In this document: in pieces, positions 46,806 to 55,434 of the stretch
Position numbering within the stretch: the stretch's first letter is position 1
Layout of the letters: every line of letters begins with the position of its first letter
NCBI RefSeq assembly: GCF_037126435.1
Contig: NZ_CP147020.1
Span: 2,469,293 to 2,533,292 of the forward strand
DNA length: 64,000 bases
DNA from: Bernardetia sp. ABR2-2B
GTDB taxonomy: Bacteria; Bacteroidota; Bacteroidia; Cytophagales; Bernardetiaceae
Direction: 5' to 3'
The notes under the pieces: generated by a model
What the model saw: only the letters and a program-made list of their open reading frames with translations
The model's database searches: none
What the model was told of the DNA's origin: nothing
Translations under genes and position numbers: made by a program

Positions 46806-47519
46806 ATGACCTTTCTACTCAAAGCACTAAATACATTACAAAAACATATTCGAAGCATCGGTATGGTAATTTTGTCAGCCTTATTACCCATTTTGGCAAG
46901 TACAGGCATTACGGTATTGCTTTTGTATTTTGAAAGTGAACTCTTACTATGGAATTTTTGGCAATGGCTTTTTCTATATTTAGCAGTAAGTATTTTGATG
47001 GGTTTTGCGCTTATGCCTACCACCTTGATGGCTTTTTTGACAGGCTATTTTTTGAGTTTTGAAGGAACGCCTTTAATGATTATTTCTTATTTGATGGCTT
47101 CTTATATAGGTTATCAATTAGGATTATTTTTGGAAGGAAAAAAAATTCATAAAAATTTACTAGAAAAACCAAAAGTAAATCGTTTTTTGTCTTCCTTAAA
47201 AGAAAAAAGCTGGAAATTGATTATTTTAGTAAGATTATCGCCAGTTTTGCCTTTTTCTGTAATGAATTTGGTGCTTTCAGCGATTCGTTTTCCAATAAAG
47301 ATTTTTTTGATAGGCTCTTTTATAGGAATGCTGCCCAGAACTCTTTTTGCCATCTATATCGGAACAAAAGCTCAAACACTAAAAAGTTTGATAGAAAATG
47401 AAACAAAAACTGACTTTCCATATTCCGAAATTATCATTATTTTATTGACCTTAATTACTATTTTTGGAATTGGTAGAATGGTCAGAAATTCAATGAAAGA
47501 AGTAAATAGTGATAAGTGA
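46806..47519 (+). CDS. TVP38/TMEM64-family (DedA-related) membrane protein
   Basis: The 237-residue protein has about six TM helices. The SNARE-associated/TVP38 core is visible: LAVSILMGFALMPTTLMAFL, ASYIGYQLGLFLEGKKIHKN and, in the second half, LIILVRLSPVLPFSVMNLVL with the conserved R-x-x-P-x-x-P and FLIGSFIGMLPRTLFAIYIG. Such proteins act in membrane homeostasis and in some cases in lipid scrambling or flipping. It stands alone. Confidence 0.87.
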   Translation: MTFLLKALNTLQKHIRSIGMVILSALLPILASTGITVLLLYFESELLLWNFWQWLFLYLAVSILMGFALMPTTLMAFLTGYFLSFEGTPLMIISYLMASYIGYQLGLFLEGKKIHKNLLEKPKVNRFLSSLKEKSWKLIILVRLSPVLPFSVMNLVLSAIRFPIKIFLIGSFIGMLPRTLFAIYIGTKAQTLKSLIENETKTDFPYSEIIIILLTLITIFGIGRMVRNSMKEVNSDK

Positions 47520-47584
47520 TTAATTATTAGTGAACAGCTAAAACATTTTTTCAGAATAAACAGTAATAAATAAAAAAAACACAA

Positions 47585-47617
47585 AGACCCTAAGGGTTTT
47601 GAAAACCTTTAGGGTCT
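47585..47617. repeat. Palindromic repeat (core TTTTGAAAA)
   Basis: AGACCCTAAGGGTTTT-G-AAAACCTTTAGGGTCT has 16-bp arms with one mismatch. It is the same kind as 43214-43248 and lies between the TVP38 gene and the rhomboid gene, 20 bases before the latter's start. Confidence 0.8.
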
Positions 47618-47637
47618 AGTTATAAAAATAAAAAAAC

Positions 47638-48462
47638 ATGCCTAGACTAACACCTGTTGTAAAAGTATTATTGATTCTAAATATTGCTATTTTTGCTTTG
47701 CAATACTTTGTTTTTGGAGGAAATAACCCAAATCAAATAGATGTATTGACCCAATTGTTTGGGTTACGTTATTTTGGTGCAGAGAGCTTTGCTCCTTATC
47801 AGCTTATTACGCACATGTTTTTGCATGGAGGCTTGTGGCATATTTTAGGAAATATGTATGCACTCTTTATTTTTGGTCCTCCTTTAGAAACTTATTTTGA
47901 TTCCAAACGCTTTCTTGCTTTATATATGATTGCAGGTTTGGGAGCTGCTGTTTTGCATGTGGGAGCGAGTGCGTGGGAAGTGCAAAATAGAGAAATATTA
48001 ATTGTTGAATTTGAGGCTCATCCAGAACCTGCTTTATTTTCAGCTTTTATAGACAAAGAAGGTTATCTTAATTATAATCCTGCGACGGTAGATAATTTCA
48101 TAGGTGAGTTTAGACAAAATCCTAAAAATCAATCTTATGTTATTGAAGCCAAACGAGTAATGAATGAAATGGCACAAACAAAACGAAATATTCCAACTGT
48201 AGGAGCATCAGGTGCAATATTTGGAATCTTGGCAGCCTTTGGGATTGTTTTCGCTAATGTGAAGTTGGTTTTACTTTTTCCTCCTATTCCAATAAAAGCG
48301 AAATATCTTGTTTTTGGTTATGCGTTGTATGAAATTTATGCCATTTACCAAGCCAATCCGACGGATAATGTAGCTCACTTTGCACACATTGGAGGATTTA
48401 TTTTTGGAATTATCTTGGTTAAATTGTGGGGAAAGAATGACAAACCGATGAGGTGGAATTAG
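47638..48462 (+). CDS. Rhomboid-family intramembrane serine protease (1)
   Basis: The 274-residue protein has about six TM helices. The catalytic Ser191 is in VGASGAIFG and the base His250 is in AHFAHIGGF; the HxxN-type oxyanion helix (GGLWHILGNMYALFIFG) is present. It differs from its neighbour by a polar insert of some 60 residues between the third and fourth helices (EILIVEFEAHPEPALFSAF, then a helical part), which projects from the membrane. Rhomboids cut single-pass substrates inside the bilayer. No substrate gene is adjacent. Confidence 0.93.
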   Translation: MPRLTPVVKVLLILNIAIFALQYFVFGGNNPNQIDVLTQLFGLRYFGAESFAPYQLITHMFLHGGLWHILGNMYALFIFGPPLETYFDSKRFLALYMIAGLGAAVLHVGASAWEVQNREILIVEFEAHPEPALFSAFIDKEGYLNYNPATVDNFIGEFRQNPKNQSYVIEAKRVMNEMAQTKRNIPTVGASGAIFGILAAFGIVFANVKLVLLFPPIPIKAKYLVFGYALYEIYAIYQANPTDNVAHFAHIGGFIFGIILVKLWGKNDKPMRWN

Positions 48463-48465
48463 AGT

Positions 48466-48549
48466 TTTATGTCGTTGGTGGGGACACCAACAACGGCAAG
48501 AGTAAATTTTAAAAAGACCGTTGCTCGTGTCCCCACGAGTGACACCATA
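48466..48549. repeat. Dispersed hairpin repeat, double inverted unit D
   Basis: Two hairpins (GTTGGTG/CACCAAC at 48474-48491 and CTCGTG/CACGAG at 48524-48539) face each other. TTTTATG on the left is mirrored by CATAAAA on the right, and the two units are inverted copies of one another with a GTGTCCCCAC core. It fills the gap between the two rhomboid genes. Confidence 0.75.
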
Positions 48550-48565
48550 AAAAAAATATATAACT

Positions 48566-49483
48566 ATGGACTTTTCAGAACGAATAAAATACGAGTGGAA
48601 CAAATCTGATAATACCTTGATGCGTATTGTGATGATAAATGTGGTATTGTATCTTCTCTTTGCTGTCATTATTATTGTGGCAAAGTTTGGTAATCTACCT
48701 GCTTTGAGTGAGTTTGCTGTTAAGGCTTTTTATTTACCTCCAAGTCTGCCTGAACTAGCCTTCCGACCTTGGACACTAATTACATACGGCTTCACACACT
48801 CTTTAGGAGATATTTTTCATATTCTTTTTAATATGCTAATTCTCTATTGGTTTGGCTCAATAATAGTTTCAGAAATTGGTTCGAATCGTTTATTAGGACT
48901 TTATATTTGGGGGATTTTGGCTGGAGCAGTTGCATTTTTGATGCTTTATAATCTTGTTCCTTTCTTTATTCAACTTCGTAGCTCTACTTTGGGGCTTATT
49001 GGTGCTTCAGCAGGTGTTTATGCTGTGGTAGCAGCAGCAGGAACATTACTTCCCAATATGAAAATGAATTTGTTTTTGATTGGAGAGGTAAGCTTAAAAT
49101 GGATTGCCATAGGTTATGTTGCTTTGTCCTTTGTTTCTTTAGCAGGGTTCAATGCAGGTGGAAATATGGCACATTTGGGAGGAGCTTTGATAGGTTATTT
49201 ATTTATTATTCAATATAAAAAAGGAAATGATTGGAGCAAACCTGTGGTAAGTTTTGTTACTTTCTTTCAAAATCTGTTCAAAAGAAAACCTAAGATGAAA
49301 GCTCGTAGAGGAGGAAGTGCAGCAAGTAATGAAGAGTACAATCAACAAAAACAAGCACGAGCAAAAAAATCTACTGAAGAACAAAATCAGATTGATGATA
49401 TTTTAGATAAAATATCAGCTTCTGGTTATGAATCTCTCACACAAAAAGAAAAACAGATTTTATTCCAAGCTAGTAAAAAGTAG
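48566..49483 (+). CDS. Rhomboid-family intramembrane serine protease (2)
   Basis: The 305-residue protein has the six-TM rhomboid core: SLGDIFHILFNMLILYWFG with the conserved His/Asn of the oxyanion helix, Ser148 in IGASAGVYAV, and His203 in NMAHLGGALI. The last ~75 residues are a basic, charged cytosolic tail (KRKPKMKARRGGSAASNEEY, then an acidic helix DDILDKISASGYESLTQKEK), a short motif often seen at the end of Bacteroidota rhomboids. It is a paralogue of the gene before it, separated by repeat D. Confidence 0.93.
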   Translation: MDFSERIKYEWNKSDNTLMRIVMINVVLYLLFAVIIIVAKFGNLPALSEFAVKAFYLPPSLPELAFRPWTLITYGFTHSLGDIFHILFNMLILYWFGSIIVSEIGSNRLLGLYIWGILAGAVAFLMLYNLVPFFIQLRSSTLGLIGASAGVYAVVAAAGTLLPNMKMNLFLIGEVSLKWIAIGYVALSFVSLAGFNAGGNMAHLGGALIGYLFIIQYKKGNDWSKPVVSFVTFFQNLFKRKPKMKARRGGSAASNEEYNQQKQARAKKSTEEQNQIDDILDKISASGYESLTQKEKQILFQASKK

Positions 49484-49564
49484 TTTTAGGTGTATTTAAT
49501 ATATTTCTGATTCTAAAAGTCTGAACTATTTGAATTACATTTGATTAAAATTACTGAATTACTT

Positions 49565-49601
49565 GCCTTTATTGGTGTTTTAGTGTAACGATACCAACAA
49601 A
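49565..49601. repeat. Dispersed hairpin repeat, copy C
   Basis: GCCTTTATTGGTGTTTTAGT followed by GTAACGATACCAACAAA matches copies A and B with a few changes. It precedes the polyprenyl synthase gene. Confidence 0.7.
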
Positions 49602-49628
49602 TATATAAAGCAAAATAAATATCTTAAA

Positions 49629-50648
49629 ATGTCAAAAGAAACTCAAATCCTTCCAACATTCTCTTTACAAGAAGCACAAAAAGCATTAGAAAGTCATATC
49701 AAAGACCTCAATACAGAAGGTAAGCCAAAAGATTTGTATGCTCCTATAGAATATATTATGTCACTAGGAGGTAAGAGAATGCGTCCTTTACTTGTTCTTT
49801 TGGGTTATTCGTTATATGATTCGGAATGGAGAAATGCTGTTGCTCCTGCTATCGTAACAGAGGTTTTTCATAATTTTACACTCTTGCACGATGATATTAT
49901 GGACAATGCGCCTATTCGTAGAGGACAACCAACAGCACATGAGAAGTGGGACGAAAATACAGCTCTTTTGTCAGGAGATTTGATGCTTATCAAGACCTAT
50001 CAATGGTTTGGAGAGTCTATTCCTTCAGATAAATTGCATTCTGTTTTGCAGCTTTTTAATAAATGTGCGATTGGAGTTTGTGAAGGGCAGCAGTTTGATA
50101 TGGAATTTGAAACTCGGAATAATCCAGAGAACGATGTAAAAATAGAGGAATATCTTGAAATGATAAAACTCAAAACAGCCGTTTTATTAGGCTTTTCTTT
50201 AGAATTAGGAGCTGTTTTGGGAGGAGCAAAACCTTATGAGGCACAGCAACTTAGAGAAGTCGGAATTTCGGCAGGTATTGGCTTCCAACTTCATGATGAT
50301 ATTTTAGATGTTTATGCCGACCCAAAAACTTTTGGAAAGCGAGTAGGTGGAGATATTACAGAAAACAAAAAAACTTATTTGATGCTAACAGCTTTACAAA
50401 AAGAAAAAGAAGCTGGACAAAATCAATTACAAAACTGGATTAATAAAACTGATTTTGATGAAGCAGAAAAAGTAAAAGCTGTTACTCAGATTTATAACAA
50501 ATTGAATATAAGAGCAATCACGGAAGATAAAATGAATCAATACTTTGAGAAGTCTTATACTACTTTAGAAAATCTTTCTGTCAGACATCCAAAACAGAAA
50601 GAGTTTTTGAAGCAATTTTTGATACAAATACAGGAAAGACAGAAGTAA
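49629..50648 (+). CDS. Trans-polyprenyl diphosphate synthase (IspA/IspB family)
   Basis: The 339-residue enzyme has both aspartate-rich motifs: DDIMD in FTLLHDDIMDNAPIRRGQPT and DDILD in GIGFQLHDDILDVYADPKTF, with the Lys of the GGKRMRPLL start. It joins isopentenyl diphosphate to an allylic primer. Chain length (farnesyl, octaprenyl or other) cannot be fixed by eye; the residues upstream of the first motif are EVFHNFTLLH, and a Phe and Asn there do not block long chains strongly. The protein would serve quinone or undecaprenyl synthesis. Confidence 0.93.
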   Translation: MSKETQILPTFSLQEAQKALESHIKDLNTEGKPKDLYAPIEYIMSLGGKRMRPLLVLLGYSLYDSEWRNAVAPAIVTEVFHNFTLLHDDIMDNAPIRRGQPTAHEKWDENTALLSGDLMLIKTYQWFGESIPSDKLHSVLQLFNKCAIGVCEGQQFDMEFETRNNPENDVKIEEYLEMIKLKTAVLLGFSLELGAVLGGAKPYEAQQLREVGISAGIGFQLHDDILDVYADPKTFGKRVGGDITENKKTYLMLTALQKEKEAGQNQLQNWINKTDFDEAEKVKAVTQIYNKLNIRAITEDKMNQYFEKSYTTLENLSVRHPKQKEFLKQFLIQIQERQK

Positions 50649-50657
50649 ACATAAATA

Positions 50658-50700
50658 GTCATTTTTCATAGCATTGCTTAGTTACACTATGAAAAATGAC
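50658..50700. terminator. Strong hairpin between convergent genes
   Basis: A 14-bp perfect stem (GTCATTTTTCATAG with CTATGAAAAATGAC, 50658-50671 and 50687-50700) with a 15-nt loop lies between the polyprenyl synthase gene and the next gene on the opposite strand. It has no long T run. Confidence 0.65.
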
Positions 50701-50714
50701 TTGGTTTCAATGAT

Positions 50715-53300
50715 TTAATTATTAGATTCTAGCTTATTAATTCTAGAGATATAATCTTTTGCATTTTTATTATTTGGGTTCAATTCTAATGATATTTTAT
50801 AATTTAGAAGAGCTTTCTTGTAGTCATTATCATTAAAATAAGCCTCTCCCAAACTATCATAAAGGTTTGCATTTTTTGGGTCTTCTGAAATAGCAAATTC
50901 AAATATTTCTATTGCTTTTTTTGTTTGATTATTAAATAATAGTTCATAGCCAAAACGATTCAAATAATTAGAACCAAATGCATAGTTAGTAGTATCACTT
51001 TTTAATCTTCTATACTCTGTTTGAGCCTTTTTAGGATTTTCTATGAAATCTGTTTTTAATAAAGAAACTAAATTAAGTTTGGGATATTGAATTAAGTCTG
51101 TTTCAATTTTATTATACAAATTTACCCAGTCATTAAAAGCAGCGTCAGAAGTATTATTCATCATTAATATCAATCCATAATCTGATTCTGGACAAACTAA
51201 AATAACACTTTGGACACCATTCGATGTTCCTGTTTTAGAATAATAAAAACCTTCAACTTCTTCTACTCCTACATCCCACAAATAACCTATGCTTTCCTCT
51301 TCATTCTCAAACAGAAAACGAGTAGATTCTTCGATGAGTGGATTTTTACTTTCTAATTGAAATTGCATAAACTTTGTCAAATCTGGTAATGTAGAAAGAA
51401 CGCCGTATGCTCCACCAGGCAAAGTGTTTTTAAGTAAAGGTACTTGCTTTTTATCTTCACCATAGCCATTAATAATGTAATCTTTTTGTTTTTCATATTC
51501 TTGTAGATAGCTATTTCTCATACCTAATTCATCAAAAAAATCTTCAAGTAATTCTTTATACGGTTTTTCATATACTTTACTCAAAATACAGGTAAGCAGT
51601 TCAGAACCAACAAGGTTGTATTCATAGAATGTTCCTGGTTTTTTGTCTAATTTTGCAGTTTCAAGTTCTTCCAATAAATCATTGGTGTCATAATCAAATT
51701 CTTTATTTTCATAGTACCCAGCCCTAACTTGTTCATTTATTTTTTCTAGTTTTTTAGGTGTTCTATTTTTTAATCCAAGAGTATGAGTAAGTAAATTTTT
51801 AATCTTGATGGGTGTTCCTTCAAACTCTAAATTAGAGAAATCGTTTTCAAAATACATTCTGATGTCATCTTCTAATGTTATTTTACCTTCTACAACAGCT
51901 TTTGCGACAAGAGAACCAACAAAAACTTTTGAGATTGAAGCCACTTCATAAAGTGTGCTATCAGTAGGGGAGTTATTAGCATTTGTATCTATTTCTCCAT
52001 AATAATTATGATACATCTCCTCATTTTTATAAACGCTTATTGCTAGTGAGTTTATGTTCCCTTTTTTTAGTGTATTCTGTGCGTATTGGTCGATAATTTT
52101 TTGAAGTTTTTTAAATTTCTTCTGTTGCTCTATTTTCAAATTTATTCTTTCAATAAATTTCTTTGCGCCTTTGTTTTTTGGGTTTAATGCAAGTGATTTT
52201 TCATAGTTTATCTTAGCTTTCTCGTAGTTATTATTTTCAAAATAGGCTTCTCCAAAACTATCAAAAAGATTAGCATCACTTGGCATAAGTGTAGTTCCAT
52301 AATCAAAAACCTTAATAGCAGCTTGAGGATTATTATTATCATTTAACCATTCGTAGCCAATCATATTTATGATATTGTTGAAACCCATTTCTTGCAATTC
52401 TTTCTCAGTTATATCTTCCGAACTATCTACTAATTCTTTCAAAAAACGAGTAGGGTTTTCTTTGTCATTATATTTTTGATAATGCTTGTTTCCAACAGAT
52501 TCCTTTGAAAACAAATCAGCTATCATCATTCTATGATTTCCTTTTTTTAGTTCTTCTATCAAATCAAGCTCTATAAAAGTTGAATAATCATGAAAAAGAT
52601 ATACTCTAACTTTGAGAGTGTTCAAGTTATAAATAGTAGAATATTGTGTTCCAAAGGTTTTAGAGCTAGAAAGACTTTTCATGACTTCACTACAATAATC
52701 TAAAGAAGCATTAGCCTTTGAGGATTTGATAAATTTTAGCCCACATTGAACATTTTCAAGCTTTATATCTTTCTCTGATTTGATTTGTGAGTAATAGAAG
52801 TTTGAAAATATTTTTTCTTTATCTTCTCCTATAATTAACTCATCTCCTTCTACTATTAGATACGCTCCAGACTTGTCGACAAATACAATCTGACTACTTG
52901 ATAATGAACTCAAATTTATTTTTGATAAATACTCTTTTACTTCTTCTACATTATCCATTGTCTGCATTATTTTTCTAATTGCACGACCAATAGGAATATC
53001 TGTTTTTCCTTCTGTATTATTTACGGGTAATTCAGGATTCGCAAAACCATCAAAAACTAAACCTGCTTCGTTAATTGCACCTTGAGCAAAGTTATCAAGT
53101 AAACCCATATACATAACACCATAATTGTCAGTATTTCCACTCTCAAACCAAAATTGACTGTTGGGGCTTACCCAATCTTCATTGTTTCCTACAATGGTTT
53201 TTCCATCTTTACTAATTTTATACATGCTACAAGCATTTGATAGCAATGGATTTAAAAAAAGTAGTAACAGCGTATATAAAAATATGAGATTATTTTTCAT
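50715..53300 (-). CDS. Secreted fusion: Ntn hydrolase, TPR, class C beta-lactamase-like domain, TPR
   Basis: The 861-residue protein has a signal peptide whose predicted cleavage (LLSNA-C24) leaves Cys24 as first mature residue. CSMYKISKDGKTIVGNNEDW is the start of choloylglycine-hydrolase/acyltransferase-type Ntn hydrolases, where that Cys is the nucleophile; this domain spans about 24-250. Two TPR repeats follow (about 305-380). A serine hydrolase of the beta-lactamase/DD-peptidase class C type spans about 400-730: Ser455-x-x-Lys458 in ASISKVFVG, YEYNL (YxN) and YYSKTGTS (KTG). A second TPR pair closes the protein. All catalytic residues of both enzymes appear intact. Substrates are unknown. 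Confidence 0.88.
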   Translation of the reverse strand: MKNNLIFLYTLLLLFLNPLLSNACSMYKISKDGKTIVGNNEDWVSPNSQFWFESGNTDNYGVMYMGLLDNFAQGAINEAGLVFDGFANPELPVNNTEGKTDIPIGRAIRKIMQTMDNVEEVKEYLSKINLSSLSSSQIVFVDKSGAYLIVEGDELIIGEDKEKIFSNFYYSQIKSEKDIKLENVQCGLKFIKSSKANASLDYCSEVMKSLSSSKTFGTQYSTIYNLNTLKVRVYLFHDYSTFIELDLIEELKKGNHRMMIADLFSKESVGNKHYQKYNDKENPTRFLKELVDSSEDITEKELQEMGFNNIINMIGYEWLNDNNNPQAAIKVFDYGTTLMPSDANLFDSFGEAYFENNNYEKAKINYEKSLALNPKNKGAKKFIERINLKIEQQKKFKKLQKIIDQYAQNTLKKGNINSLAISVYKNEEMYHNYYGEIDTNANNSPTDSTLYEVASISKVFVGSLVAKAVVEGKITLEDDIRMYFENDFSNLEFEGTPIKIKNLLTHTLGLKNRTPKKLEKINEQVRAGYYENKEFDYDTNDLLEELETAKLDKKPGTFYEYNLVGSELLTCILSKVYEKPYKELLEDFFDELGMRNSYLQEYEKQKDYIINGYGEDKKQVPLLKNTLPGGAYGVLSTLPDLTKFMQFQLESKNPLIEESTRFLFENEEESIGYLWDVGVEEVEGFYYSKTGTSNGVQSVILVCPESDYGLILMMNNTSDAAFNDWVNLYNKIETDLIQYPKLNLVSLLKTDFIENPKKAQTEYRRLKSDTTNYAFGSNYLNRFGYELLFNNQTKKAIEIFEFAISEDPKNANLYDSLGEAYFNDNDYKKALLNYKISLELNPNNKNAKDYISRINKLESNN

Positions 53301-53515
53301 GTGTTCAGCTAGAGGTTGTTAGTTTGATTTTTTACAAAATGTAAAAAAAATAAATTATTATTTTTATACATAGACAAGGAAAGCAAAAAAAGGTTGCTTT
53401 TTTGGACAAAAAAACTAAATTTTATCTTCACAAGAGCGTTTTCAAAAAACTGAAATTAATTTATCTTAAACTTCTATCAAAATCACAAGAAATTCTTTTT
53501 TAATCAAAAAATCTG

Positions 53516-53523
53516 TATTTTTG
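53516..53523 (+). promoter_or_regulatory. -7 box of the tatA gene
   Basis: TATTTTTG fits TAnnTTTG; the start codon is 44 bases downstream. No clear -33 TTG at the right spacing. Confidence 0.45.
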
Positions 53524-53566
53524 CAGTATCAAATCTGTTTATCAGAACCTTTTAAATCAATCAACT

Positions 53567-53788
53567 ATGTTAAATACACTTCTCTTTATCGGTGGACTTG
53601 GAGCTTGGGAAATTGCTCTCATTATGCTTATCGTCCTTGTATTCTTTGGCGCAAAGCGCATTCCTGAACTTGCTCGTGGAGTAGGGCGTGGAATCCGTGA
53701 GTTTAAAGATGCAACCAGCGAAGTAAAAAACTCAATAGAAGCAGAAAGTAAAAAAGAAGATGTTTCTACAACTAAAAAAGACGCCTAA
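53567..53788 (+). CDS. tatA: Twin-arginine translocase subunit TatA/E
   Basis: The 73-residue protein has the single N-terminal TM helix of TatA (WEIALIMLIVLVFFGAKRIP), the hinge FGAKRIPEL with the conserved Phe-Gly, and the amphipathic helix RGVGRGIREFKDATSEV, then a charged tail. It forms the pore of the Tat system that exports folded proteins. No tatC lies in this window. A -7 box precedes it. Confidence 0.94.
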   Translation: MLNTLLFIGGLGAWEIALIMLIVLVFFGAKRIPELARGVGRGIREFKDATSEVKNSIEAESKKEDVSTTKKDA

Positions 53789-53989
53789 AAAGTACAACGG
53801 ACTTCCTAGTCTGTTCGAAAAAGACAAAAAATAAATTAATACGAAAGAAAACAAACAGAATTTTGTAAGTTCTATGTTTTCCTTCGTATTTTTGCTTTTA
53901 TATAAAATGACGTAGAATAATTGTTTTGAGCATTCAAAATTAAACCAATTTTTCTATTCGTAATTCGTAATTTTTAATTCGTAATTAAA

Positions 53990-55420
53990 TTGAAAACTCA
54001 TATAGATTCCTTTGCTTCTGTCCAAAAAGCCATTCATAACAAAACGATTACTTGCGTAGAGTTGGTCAATCATTATTTGAAAGTCATCAATGAAAAAAAT
54101 CCTTCTCTAAATGCTTTTTTAGAAGTGTATGAAGAAGAAGCCAAAACACAGGCAAAAGTTGTCGATGAAAAAATCCAAAACGGCACAGCAGGAAAATTAG
54201 CTGGAATGGTCGTCGGATTGAAAGATGTTTTGTGTCATAAAGACCACAAACTACAAGCAGCTTCAAAAATGCTAGAAGGTTTTGAATCTCAATTTGATGG
54301 AACTGCCGTAGAACGTCTTTTGAAAGAAGATGCTATCGTCATTGGTCGTCAGAATTGTGATGAGTTTGCGATGGGTTCTACCAATGAAAATTCTGCTTTT
54401 GGAGTAGCAAAAAATGAAATCGGCGAAAATAGAGTTCCAGGAGGAAGTTCTGGAGGCTCGGCTGTGGCAGTTCAGGCAGGAATGTGTATGGTTTCTTTAG
54501 GTTCTGATACAGGTGGTTCGGTTCGCCAACCCGCTGCTTTTTGTGGAATTGTTGGTTTGAAACCTACCTATTCACGCATTTCTCGTTATGGTCTGATTGC
54601 CTTTGCCTCGTCTTTTGATAGCATTGGGATTTTTGCAAATAATGCTGCTGATACAGCGATTACTTTAGAAGTTATTGCAGGAAAAGATGATAATGATAGT
54701 ACCGTTTCTCAAAGAGAAGTTCCGAATTATTCAGAATTAGTAAAACAAGAGCAAAGCAAAAAGCCAAAAATCGCTTACTTCAAAGAAACATTGAACAGTG
54801 AAGGACTGAATGAAGAAGTAAAAGCTGCAACCGTAGCCAAAATAGATAAATTGAGAAGTGAAGGCTATGAGGTAGAGGAAGTTGATTTTTCTCTTCTAAA
54901 ATATGCTCTACCAACTTATTATATTCTGATTACGGCAGAGGCAAGTACAAACTTGTCAAGATATGATGGTGTTCGTTATGGTTTCCGTAGTCCGAATGTT
55001 ACTGACTTAGAATCCATGTACAAAAGAACTCGTACAGAAGGATTTGGTAAGGAAGTCAAGCGCAGAATTATGTTAGGAACATTTGTCTTGAGTGCAAGTT
55101 ATTATGATGCCTACTTTACGAAAGCACAAAAAGTAAGACGTAAAATACAAGAGGCAATGAAAGAAGTATTTAAAGAATATGACTTCATTATTTCTCCAAC
55201 AACACCTACAACAGCTTTTGAGATTGGAAAATACGAAGGCGAAACGGTAGAGCTTTATTTAGCTGATTTGTTTACTGTTCCTGCTTCTGTGGTCGGTATT
55301 CCTGCGATTTCTATTCCAAACGGAACAGACAAAGAAGGTTTGCCTATCGGACTTCAAATAATGGGAAATTATTTTTCAGAAGATAAATTATTGGCTTTTG
55401 CTGATGAGTTGATGAATTAA
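53990..55420 (+). CDS. gatA: Aspartyl/glutamyl-tRNA(Asn/Gln) amidotransferase subunit A
   Basis: The 476-residue amidase has the Ser-cisSer-Lys triad at Lys78 (VGLKDV), Ser153 (GGSSGGSAVA) and Ser177 (GSDTGGSVRQ). It releases ammonia from glutamine to convert misacylated Asp-tRNA(Asn) or Glu-tRNA(Gln). gatB and gatC are not in the window, so they are encoded elsewhere. The reading frame begins with TTG at 53990; an in-frame stop lies a few codons upstream and no ATG exists before the conserved N-terminal helix (SFASVQKAIHNKTITCVELV), so the TTG start is quite firm. Confidence 0.94.
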   Translation: MKTHIDSFASVQKAIHNKTITCVELVNHYLKVINEKNPSLNAFLEVYEEEAKTQAKVVDEKIQNGTAGKLAGMVVGLKDVLCHKDHKLQAASKMLEGFESQFDGTAVERLLKEDAIVIGRQNCDEFAMGSTNENSAFGVAKNEIGENRVPGGSSGGSAVAVQAGMCMVSLGSDTGGSVRQPAAFCGIVGLKPTYSRISRYGLIAFASSFDSIGIFANNAADTAITLEVIAGKDDNDSTVSQREVPNYSELVKQEQSKKPKIAYFKETLNSEGLNEEVKAATVAKIDKLRSEGYEVEEVDFSLLKYALPTYYILITAEASTNLSRYDGVRYGFRSPNVTDLESMYKRTRTEGFGKEVKRRIMLGTFVLSASYYDAYFTKAQKVRRKIQEAMKEVFKEYDFIISPTTPTTAFEIGKYEGETVELYLADLFTVPASVVGIPAISIPNGTDKEGLPIGLQIMGNYFSEDKLLAFADELMN

Positions 55421-55434
55421 AATAACATTAGACA

